A stretch of 64,000 nucleotides of DNA, taken from NCBI GenBank assembly GCA_937625935.1, contig OW569344.1, positions 496,001 to 560,000 of the forward strand, in the 5' to 3' direction. Positions within the stretch are counted from its first letter, which is position 1. Each line of letters begins with the position of its first letter. The DNA comes from Tetramitus jugosus (Eukaryota > Heterolobosea > Eutetramitea > Acrasida > Vahlkampfiidae). The position numbers and the translations under genes are program-made. The notes beneath the pieces were generated by a model that saw nothing but the letters and a program-made list of their open reading frames with translations, was not told the DNA's origin and did no database searches. This document shows positions 57,114-64,000 of this stretch, in pieces.

Positions 57114-57760
57114 TTAAGCAACCAATGTATCAGCGGTAGCTGCCTCATACTTCCAGTTTGGAGGGAGGACCTTGGACAATTTGTAGTATCTTGACAATCT
57201 GTGGATCTTAGATTCAGTCAAAATCAATCTGTACTTTGCAGCCTTATCCTTGCGGGTCTTTTCCAAATGCTTTCTGATACCGACAGCCTTCTTGATCAAG
57301 TGGTAGAGATCTTCTGGGATTTCTGGAGCCAATCCGTGCAACTTCAAGATTCTCAAAACCTTCTTGCCAGAGACAGCCTTGACGGAACCAACTCCGTGGG
57401 AATCTCTCAAAACAACACCGATTTGAGCAGGAGTCAAACCCTTTCTGGCCAACTTGCAGACCATGGTGGTGACTTCTTCTTCAGTCATCTTCAACCATGC
57501 TGGTGCGCTTCTCTTGTATGGCTTCACAGATTGTGAAATACCCTTACTGTAAGAAAAAATAAGAATGAGTTTCGGTGTTCAAAACATTTTACAAAGTGTA
57601 TGTGAAAATCGAACTGTCCAAAAGCGAAAGTGTGTGATGATAGATGTGATTTTGTGGTTGTTGATGAGAAGAAGAGGAGTTTTTGAGGCGCTTTGAACAA
57701 TATTCATTTCACTTATTGATTTTCATTTGACACATACCCTTGTCCGTAGATTCTACCCAT
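57114..57760 (-). CDS. RPS13: 40S ribosomal protein S13 (uS15), two exons
   Basis: Exon 1 (57738-57760) is only 23 nt (MGRIYGQ plus two bases). A 191-nt intron (GTATGT...TTACAG) separates it from exon 2 (57114-57546). The spliced product is 151 aa, the exact usual length of eukaryotic S13. Conserved blocks are [75 protein letters not shown] and a TADTLVA terminus. S13 binds 18S rRNA and contributes to subunit bridges. The intron was inspected for box C/D or H/ACA snoRNA motifs and none was seen. The start in the tiny first exon is typical for ribosomal protein genes. Confidence 0.97.
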
Positions 57761-57982
57761 GTTTTTTAACTTTGTTTATGGCTGTTGTGTATGTTGTTTT
57801 TTGTTTTTCTAAAACTTTTGGATTTTTTCCTTGGTCAATTTTTCGGTCAACCAGGATTCAACCAAAACAATGATGTTCAACCATCCCCGCCAATGTATCC
57901 AACAAACGTGATCAAAACCTCTTGATTATCATCATACAACAACAATCATAGCATCAACCATTTATTTATTTTCTTCATAAGC

Positions 57983-59155
57983 ATGTCCGATTCATCATCT
58001 CCTTCCTCCAATAATCAACATACGCTTGATGACGATGATCTACTGCTCGCAAACATTGACGAAATTGAAACAAAACTCTTTTACAATGAGCATGAATCCG
58101 TGTCAACTGACGAGTACAAGAAGATGATATTGAAATTGTTGCGAATACAACAAGCAACAGCTTCTCTCTTCTCTCACAATGAGACATCATTAAGAGAGTA
58201 TGATACTCACTTGTGGCGGTTTCTATTGACTCCCTATTATTTGAGTGTGTGCTTTCAGAATTGTCATCCTTCACCAAGTGACGAGCCAGATGCTGCTGTG
58301 CGTGCTCAAATTCGTGAAAAATACTTGAATCAAGCATTGACTCACATGCGTGTCTTTGATGAAAAAATGCTTCAGTTCAAAATTATACCGAAAGCGACCA
58401 TGAGAATATTTTATGATGGAACAGCGTCATCAGATTCTACTTCAACTGTACAAAAGGATCCATTTGCTGCCAGATCAGAGAAACTGATGAAATTCAAGAT
58501 TGAGAAGGAGAGAAGAGAGCAGTTGCAACAGTTGAGATCTGCGATTACAGACTTGACATCGCGAAACGACCAGAATGATATGGACAGAGAAAAATTAGCA
58601 CCACTGTACAAGAAGTATAACACTCTCATGTTCCATCAATCCCTAGATGAATGTAAAACTAGTTATCCAATGCTGAAACAGGAGTTGGAGTTTGTAAAAA
58701 TGTCTCATGCTAGAGCCAATGATCCTCTGCATCAAATACAGCAACAGAGACTACAACAGCTCAATCAACAGAGCGTACCATCCAAGCAAACGTTCCAGAA
58801 GATCAAAAAGTTGTCTCATACAGACACAACTGAACAAACGATGCAAAAATTGGCTGGTATGGGTATTCAGACAATTAATATCGAAGATCGAATGAATATG
58901 AGACAGGATGTTGTTGATAAGATGTTCAAGCCATTCAATCCACCAACGGTGTCGCTCGAAGAGTTTGCTGAGCAAGAGGTGCGTGATATGCAAGAAAGAT
59001 CAATGAGATCACAGAAAGCAGAAGAGGAGAACAGACGGAAGCAAGAAGAGAAGCAGGATCCAGACGAGGATTCACACGAGGAACTCATGGAGAAGAGACG
59101 ATGGGATGACTGGAAAGATGATAATGTCAAGGGAGCAGGAAACCTGAAAAGGTAG
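57983..59155 (+). CDS. TAP42: TAP42/alpha4 (IGBP1) family PP2A-associated protein
   Basis: TAP42/alpha4 binds and stabilises catalytic subunits of PP2A-type phosphatases in TOR-linked signalling. The 390-aa product has an N-terminal all-helical region (LLKLLRIQQATASLFSHNET, YLNQALTHMRVFDEKMLQF), the typical EKLMKFKIEKERREQLQQLR segment, and an internal helix pair. The conserved C-terminal part comprises FNPPTVSLEEFAEQEVRDM, an acidic/basic linker and the terminal KRRWDDWKDDNVKGAGN signature (family DDWKDxxxxGxGN). Length fits the family (340-400 aa). ATG at 57983. Divergent from RPS13 with ~220 bases between starts. Confidence 0.92.
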   Translation: MSDSSSPSSNNQHTLDDDDLLLANIDEIETKLFYNEHESVSTDEYKKMILKLLRIQQATASLFSHNETSLREYDTHLWRFLLTPYYLSVCFQNCHPSPSDEPDAAVRAQIREKYLNQALTHMRVFDEKMLQFKIIPKATMRIFYDGTASSDSTSTVQKDPFAARSEKLMKFKIEKERREQLQQLRSAITDLTSRNDQNDMDREKLAPLYKKYNTLMFHQSLDECKTSYPMLKQELEFVKMSHARANDPLHQIQQQRLQQLNQQSVPSKQTFQKIKKLSHTDTTEQTMQKLAGMGIQTINIEDRMNMRQDVVDKMFKPFNPPTVSLEEFAEQEVRDMQERSMRSQKAEEENRRKQEEKQDPDEDSHEELMEKRRWDDWKDDNVKGAGNLKR

Positions 59156-59436
59156 AGTGCATAAGAATCCTAACTGAAGGTGAACCATCTGTGTCACGTT
59201 AACTCGTTTATTGTCTTCGTGTTTGTAACAACAAAAACAAGTGATGGACACGAACATCACTCTATAAACATAAATTAATACTTGTAGTAGTCGCGCCTAA
59301 ATCATAGTATACAAACAACCGACGTACTTCTCCCAAATTTTTGTTGAATTGACTGACAGTTCTGTCATTCAGAGTCATCATGATACATCATACGAAGACA
59401 CCATTTCTCAAGCGAATGAGAGCTTGATTGCAACAT

Positions 59437-60111
59437 CTAGGGTAATCTGCGCACTCTCTTTCGCCAATACTTGAAAGCAAATATCGGAAAACAAATTGCA
59501 AAGAAGCATGCCCACACGTAAACGAGCATTGTTTTCCGCGCAGCCATAATGTTCAATACATCTCGCTGATCCATCTCTGTTCTGTTCCGTGTAAATTGAG
59601 CTGACTCATTCTTCCTCATGTGTTCATGCATTTTGAACACATTCTTGTACCGATCGACATACTCCTGATACACTCGCCTAAACTCTTCTTCTGCTTCAAT
59701 GTCTTCCTTTGTCCTATGCCGATGAGTCTGATAGCTTGTTTCTTCATAATAGTAGTAATGTGTTTTTGTTTGATGTGCATCACTGCTGTTGCCGCTACTG
59801 CTCTGATGCTGCTGCTGATAATGGGATGATGTTGAAGAGTACGACGTCTCATGATGATGATGATGATGTGACCGTAGAACCGTTGCATCATAAGAAGTTC
59901 TCTTACCGTTGTCAAACAATGTTTGATAAGCATGATTCACAATTTTAAAAGATTCGGCACATCCTGTTGCACTCGAATCTGGATGATACTTCTTTGCCAT
60001 TTTCAAATATGCAGTCTTGACTTGAGCTTGAGTCGCTGACTGAGGTATACCTAGTACCTGATAATGATTCATACGTTTGAGAGATAGTATTGCAGAATTA
60101 GTGGCAGTCAT
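59437..60111 (-). CDS. Type-III J-domain protein with C-terminal membrane helix
   Basis: The 224-aa protein is a small DnaJ-family co-chaperone. The J domain spans about residues 14-80 (YQVLGIPQSATQAQVKTAYL, HPD motif in KKYHPDSSATG, KIVNHAYQTLFDNGKR). A His-rich linker with a run of six His and a Ser/Tyr-rich region follow. Then come a charged helical segment (EAEEEFRRVYQEYVDRYKN) and one membrane helix near the C-terminus (MLVYVWACFFAICFPIFAFKY) capped by basic residues (WRKRVRRLP). The architecture resembles DNAJC4-like membrane-tethered J-proteins. The short basic N-terminus (SAILSLKRMNH) might be a weak mitochondrial signal. It would recruit an Hsp70 to ER or mitochondrial membrane. Confidence 0.88.
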   Translation of the reverse strand: MTATNSAILSLKRMNHYQVLGIPQSATQAQVKTAYLKMAKKYHPDSSATGCAESFKIVNHAYQTLFDNGKRTSYDATVLRSHHHHHHETSYSSTSSHYQQQHQSSSGNSSDAHQTKTHYYYYEETSYQTHRHRTKEDIEAEEEFRRVYQEYVDRYKNVFKMHEHMRKNESAQFTRNRTEMDQRDVLNIMAARKTMLVYVWACFFAICFPIFAFKYWRKRVRRLP

Positions 60112-60275
60112 TTTGTGGTTTTGTTGTTCGAATCTGATTCGTTGAGTTTGTTGTTTCTCTCTTTTTTGTTGTCGTTGTAACCAGGTATTTGATCTGTTGA
60201 TAGTTCATCCAGATGTTTAGTTTCTCCTACAAGTCGAACACAACACAACAAAGCATCAAAGAAACAAAATAGCGA

Positions 60276-60956
60276 ATGGATCCACAACAACCACCACAAC
60301 AGGTCAATCATGACGCAACGATGATAAACAGCTTTGGATTACCCATGTCCTTTGGAAAACAAAAGAATTTCAATCACAATTATGCTGCCAATCACAATAG
60401 TGGAGCAATGATGGAAAATGTTCAACATCAACAACACCAACAACATCAACAACATCACTATCAACATCATCAAAATGTTCAACATCGAGGCAACTATAAT
60501 AATAACAACTACAATCATAGAGGCAACAGACAAAAACGAGAACATCATCAACATTCATCTCATCAACATCAACATCATCAACAACAACATCAACACAACT
60601 ATAACAAGAGACCAAGATTTAACAATCATCACTCAACGAGTCAAAATCATCATAATCAAAATCAACAATCACAACAATACAAATCGAATAATGATGATCA
60701 TTTCGATGTGACACAATACTTTAAACCTTCGTTTTTACAAGATCCATGGCAACCTAGAGTGTCTCACCCAACGGCTGTATTTTCTCCTCCAACTATCGTT
60801 GATCCATCGATGCAAGAAGAAGTGAAACGGTTGGATGAGACAGGAACGACGAGCACATCACAAGAAACAGTTTTAGTGGATACGGCGAATAATGGTGTTG
60901 TTGATGTAGTAACGAGCAATGAAGAGATTATGAACCCAGAATGTATTGACATTTAA
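60276..60956 (+). CDS. Gln/His/Asn-rich low-complexity protein
   Basis: The 226-aa product is dominated by CAA/CAT/AAC-coded Gln, His and Asn (residues ~30-150). A short basic element (HRGNRQKREH, YNKRPRFN) could be nuclear localisation or RNA binding. After it lies a brief ordered motif, QYFKPSFLQDPWQPR, reminiscent of short Phe-x-Pro-Ser-(Phe/Met)-x-x-(Asp/Asn)-Pro-Trp peptides in some small nuclear proteins (inference, weak). The tail is acidic and Thr/Val-rich. No domain call. The reading frame on this strand is the only one with a clean ATG and stop, although shadow frames exist because of the repeats. Confidence 0.55.
   Translation: MDPQQPPQQVNHDATMINSFGLPMSFGKQKNFNHNYAANHNSGAMMENVQHQQHQQHQQHHYQHHQNVQHRGNYNNNNYNHRGNRQKREHHQHSSHQHQHHQQQHQHNYNKRPRFNNHHSTSQNHHNQNQQSQQYKSNNDDHFDVTQYFKPSFLQDPWQPRVSHPTAVFSPPTIVDPSMQEEVKRLDETGTTSTSQETVLVDTANNGVVDVVTSNEEIMNPECIDI
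60420..60670. repeat. CAA/CAT/AAC trinucleotide-type low-complexity tract
   Basis: Imperfect runs of CAACAT, CAACAA and AACAAC units encode His/Gln/Asn in the protein at 60276-60956. They keep several frames open on both strands, which explains spurious frames here. Likely length-polymorphic. Confidence 0.8.
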
Positions 60957-61015
60957 TAACTCCGATAAAAAACTCCTTTCGCGCCAAAAAATGTAAATTT
61001 TTGAACGTTTTACTC

Positions 61016-63739
61016 ATGGAAAAAACAAACTTGAGCGAACGAACAACAGAAGACATGCACATGAATAGTGGATCGTTTCGTAGTGATGATCACATGGAGG
61101 ATGACAACAATGAAGAAGACAGTCGCTTCATGACTCCTGTCCATCAGAGTCATCAACACCACCACTTCAACAGTAGCTTCAGTAATCACAATCATAGTAA
61201 CAATAGTAATAATAGTAATAATATTAATAATAACAACAATTCTTCTTTTCATCATCAATTCTCCCCGTTTCAACAAACTCCTTCCTTTACTCATCAGAAT
61301 AATAACAACAACAATAACAACAATAACAACAATAGTCGTGTGATCTCAGATCCCTTTCGTTTATTGTCTCCATTGTCTCCCGATGCGAACTCGAGTAGCT
61401 TGAACAATAGTACGACTAGTATTAGTCATAATAATATGAATAACAGCAGTGGTGGAGCATCATCGATTGCTTCTGCTTCCATGTCCAATGAGTCCTTTAT
61501 TATAAAACAACAACAAATGCAGATTCAACAGTATGAACAACAGAGACAACAGCATTTGGAGATGATTAGTCAGTTAAAACAGAAGAATAGTCGATTGGAG
61601 ATTCAAATTGGAGAGCTTTCGTTGTCTTTGGAGCAAATTCAGTGGCAACAGTGCACCTCTGATGTGAATCATGGTTCTTCTGCTCAACAACAACAGAAGC
61701 AGCAACAACAACAACAAGCTGGATCCAATAACACTCAATCTTCAGTGGTGCAACAAAAGCAAGTGACAGTTACTCATTCATCTAACAATGATGATACCAG
61801 CAAAAAGATTCAAGAACTCAGTGAAAAACTAAAGAGTGAATCAGAGATGGTTCAAAAATTAAGAGCTTCTATGCAAGTTCAAATGAATGATCTCAGAGTC
61901 AAGGACGAAGAACTTTTACTGATTCGTCAACAGTACGAACAGCTTCACCTAGCACATGAACAAATGGATCGAAAATATCAGCACGAGTTTGAGCTACAAT
62001 TGGCAAAGGAAATGAAGTCTGCCAACACCAGAATTAAGAAGGCAGAGCAAGAGAAGGAAATGATGGCAAAGGACCATGAGAAGATGAAGAAAAAGTTTAC
62101 TCAGATGGAGGGAAAACTTCGTCAATCGACGGTGAGTTCTTCTGATCGATCTCGTGAGACAATGGAGCTCCAGAGAGAGAACAAGGAACTAAAGAAGAAG
62201 CAAGCAAAGATTGACAAGGTGCAGGATGTGATGCGGGAGCGCAATGAGCAGATCAAGCTTCTAGAACAACAGGTTGATCAACTTGAGAAGGAAAGGGATG
62301 AGTTTGTGCTAAAGTTTGATTGCATTCAGGGAGAAATGATGCAGGAAAAGATTCTATGTCAACATTTGGACACCAATTTACAGAGTGCAGGCCAACAACT
62401 TACAAATCTACAAAAGCAGAATGAGCTGTTACAATCTCAACTAAACAACACTATTTCCCAGTTGTCACAAGCTCAAGAGAGGCTTTCCTCTACAGACACA
62501 GAAAAGAACACAATCAATGAGAAGACAAAGCAATTGGAAGGTAGTGTGCAGGAGCAGCTTCAGTTGTATAAGGCGCTTGCCGAAAAATACAACACCCAGA
62601 AGCAAGACAGTGCAACATTGATAGAAAAACTGAAGCAACTGGATAAGATGTTGCGAGAGAAGCACGCAGAGAATGCTTCCTTGACCGAGATATGCAGCAA
62701 TCAAGAGCAGCTTATTGTCTCACTGAAGAAACAATCAGAGGAGAAGCATCAGGAGCTTGAAAGAATGCAAGACAATGTAAATCAGTTGAAGAATACATTA
62801 CAAACAACCGAAAGCAATCTCACCCAAAAACTAACGAGTACGGAATCAACGCTACAACAGAGATTGCAAACAGCAGAACATAGCTTAGTTCAATCTGAGA
62901 AGACAGTAGCTATGCTCAATATGCAGATTCAAGAATATGTGGATAATAACTTGAGTTTGAAGTCAGCCTTAGATCAAGTAACGAGACAAAGTTCAAGCAG
63001 TCAAAGTAGCATTCAACAATATCAACAACAAGTCTCTCATTTGGAGAGCATTCGTAAGCATCTAGATGCTGAAATTGTTAGATTGAGAGATGAGCTTCAA
63101 CGTGTGAATGGATCCAGCGTCATGACGAATAATCAAATTCAAAGATTGGAACAACAACTTCGTTTGTCTCAGTCTGATCTAAATGCTTCAAAATCTAAAT
63201 TAGAGAAACAGAATCTGAAACTGCAATCATCAACAGATGCCATTTACAATCTGACTCAAGAGAGGGATGACATGCAGAGCTTAATCGAGGAGATGAGATC
63301 CCAGTTAGGTATGATGGATCAAGTCAATCAATTTAATCACAAGCTAAGGCAAGAAAATGAAGAGTTGACTCGCATGTTGACTCTCAATAAACCAGTCAGC
63401 AACGAAGGTATGGTACCAGAGGCATCAGTGGCCGCCATCATCAAGGATTACGATGAAAAGTTGGACGAGAAGAACAGGACGATCAAATCAATAGAGTCAA
63501 GAGTTCACACTTTATTGAACGAGAAGAAGGAGTTGGAGTCGGATTTAACGGACATGGATGCAAGGTTGCTGGAACTGGAAGGTGAGCGGAATGACCTGAT
63601 CGTTGCCTCATCGAATACCTTCGAGCATCAACGACAGATTCAACAATTAAGATCTGAGCTTGCTCAGTACAAATCCCAGAACAAGGCTATCATTCCAAAC
63701 ACCCGGAGGCCATTCAGAAATGTATCAAACCTGAAGTAG
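61016..63739 (+). CDS. Long coiled-coil protein, unknown
   Basis: The frame is open from 61001, but its first ATG is at 61016 (MEKTNLSERTTEDM), giving ~907 aa. Residues 1-165 are disordered, with His, Asn and Ser runs (AAC/AAT tracts at 61195-61340). From ~170 to ~880 it is nearly continuous coiled coil (heptads in EQEKEMMAKDHEKMKKKF, KLLEQQVDQLEKERDEFVLK, KTIKSIESRVHTLLNEKK-type segments), interrupted by Ser/Gln linkers near 225 and 670. It ends in a short basic tail (PNTRRPFRNVSNLK) seen in some spindle or centrosomal proteins, but that resemblance is weak. No motor, GRIP or membrane segment. Role as scaffold or tether is inference. Confidence 0.75.
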   Translation: MEKTNLSERTTEDMHMNSGSFRSDDHMEDDNNEEDSRFMTPVHQSHQHHHFNSSFSNHNHSNNSNNSNNINNNNNSSFHHQFSPFQQTPSFTHQNNNNNNNNNNNNSRVISDPFRLLSPLSPDANSSSLNNSTTSISHNNMNNSSGGASSIASASMSNESFIIKQQQMQIQQYEQQRQQHLEMISQLKQKNSRLEIQIGELSLSLEQIQWQQCTSDVNHGSSAQQQQKQQQQQQAGSNNTQSSVVQQKQVTVTHSSNNDDTSKKIQELSEKLKSESEMVQKLRASMQVQMNDLRVKDEELLLIRQQYEQLHLAHEQMDRKYQHEFELQLAKEMKSANTRIKKAEQEKEMMAKDHEKMKKKFTQMEGKLRQSTVSSSDRSRETMELQRENKELKKKQAKIDKVQDVMRERNEQIKLLEQQVDQLEKERDEFVLKFDCIQGEMMQEKILCQHLDTNLQSAGQQLTNLQKQNELLQSQLNNTISQLSQAQERLSSTDTEKNTINEKTKQLEGSVQEQLQLYKALAEKYNTQKQDSATLIEKLKQLDKMLREKHAENASLTEICSNQEQLIVSLKKQSEEKHQELERMQDNVNQLKNTLQTTESNLTQKLTSTESTLQQRLQTAEHSLVQSEKTVAMLNMQIQEYVDNNLSLKSALDQVTRQSSSSQSSIQQYQQQVSHLESIRKHLDAEIVRLRDELQRVNGSSVMTNNQIQRLEQQLRLSQSDLNASKSKLEKQNLKLQSSTDAIYNLTQERDDMQSLIEEMRSQLGMMDQVNQFNHKLRQENEELTRMLTLNKPVSNEGMVPEASVAAIIKDYDEKLDEKNRTIKSIESRVHTLLNEKKELESDLTDMDARLLELEGERNDLIVASSNTFEHQRQIQQLRSELAQYKSQNKAIIPNTRRPFRNVSNLK

Positions 63740-63840
63740 ATCATGATTGGTTAAGGAAACCAATCATCCTCTATATCCTAGAGATAAATTTTATTCATTT
63801 CCAATTCTTTCCATAAATTAGAGGTATAAGTACATATGAC

Positions 63841-64000
63841 ATGGATGTTGTAAGCGCGATTGCAAAAAAGTTGAGCCATATTCCTGCTTTCATCATCCTA
63901 TTGATTGTAATTGCAGACGTTGCCTTGAATGCAATCATGTTAGGCGCAGTGCCAATTGGTAACATGAACGCATATGAACTGCTGATGGTGGCTGGAATAA
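63841..64000 (+). CDS. 5' end of a membrane protein (3' partial)
   Basis: An ATG at 63841 opens a frame that runs off the window after 53 codons. It begins MDVVSAIAKKLSHIPA and continues with a hydrophobic segment (FIILLIVIADVALNAIM) and a second possible one at the edge (ELLMVAGI). An AT-rich spacer of ~100 bases separates it from the coiled-coil gene. Family cannot be judged from this much sequence. Confidence 0.55.
   Translation, partial: MDVVSAIAKKLSHIPAFIILLIVIADVALNAIMLGAVPIGNMNAYELLMVAGI

Noticed and set aside
57547-57737. snoRNA in the RPS13 intron
   Set aside because: No RUGAUGA/CUGA pair or ANANNA/ACA arrangement could be seen.
60339-60711. Several other-frame open stretches of poly-Val/Asp or poly-Ile/Asn
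   Set aside because: By-products of CAA/CAT/AAC runs keeping all frames open; the Gln/His frame with ATG and stop is the sensible one.

Overview
The window reads as nuclear DNA of a gene-dense, intron-poor protist. The best guess is a heterolobosean amoeboflagellate of the Naegleria type. Supporting this: tightly packed genes on both strands with gaps usually of 10-400 bases; short introns of about 70-190 bases with GTATGT/GTAAGT-type donors; AT-rich spacers; Asn-, Gln- and His-rich low-complexity tracts; and eukaryote-only genes (VPS13, formin, G-protein alpha subunit, TAP42/alpha4, CDC123, RPS13, PARG). No rRNA, tRNA, transposon or CRISPR array was recognised. The genus is an inference, not a database result.

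Layout. 0-6.7 kb: 3' end of a VPS13-like lipid-transfer protein, convergent with a Diaphanous-type formin. 6.8-12 kb: an uncertain multi-exon gene, a small three-exon gene, a tRNA m7G46 methyltransferase and PARG. 12-17.6 kb: four neighbouring genes that make sense together: a MOT2/MFSD5-type molybdate transporter, ureidoglycolate lyase, a malate synthase and allantoicase, arranged as two divergent pairs. 17.7-23.5 kb: two large secreted or membrane proteins (PQQ-type propeller; alpha/beta hydrolase). 23.7-27.1 kb: a myristoylatable RGS-like protein, a CD38-like ADP-ribosyl cyclase and a 7TM-type protein. 27.3-29.7 kb: a poorly conserved stretch with one frameshifted gene and unknown ORFs. 29.7-40.1 kb: small membrane proteins, a coiled-coil protein, a PH-domain protein, an amino-acid transporter, a C2 protein, a GPI-type glycosyl hydrolase, a GGCT-like protein and a candidate Tom5. 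40.6-44.3 kb: a four-exon G-alpha gene, a 1.3-kb stretch with little coding signal, and an F-box protein fused to a degenerate Rab domain. 44.7-57.8 kb: CDC123, a Ctr copper transporter, a multi-pass protein, a class 3 lipase, an oddly ordered PhyH-type dioxygenase, a disordered/7TM protein, an H-type/ricin lectin and RPS13. 58-64 kb: TAP42/alpha4, a J-protein, a Q/H-rich protein, a long coiled-coil protein and the start of a membrane protein.

Functional picture. The strongest grouping is the ureide block. Allantoicase and ureidoglycolate lyase carry allantoate to glyoxylate plus two ureas, malate synthase consumes the glyoxylate, and molybdate is needed for the molybdenum cofactor of xanthine dehydrogenase, which starts purine oxidation. 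A second theme is NAD/ADP-ribose chemistry (PARG, CD38-like cyclase). A third is G-protein signalling (G-alpha, RGS-like protein).

Splice sites and start codons were chosen by reading frame continuity and motif logic without transcript data. Several genes have an upstream open frame that begins at a non-ATG codon; the first sensible ATG is used instead.
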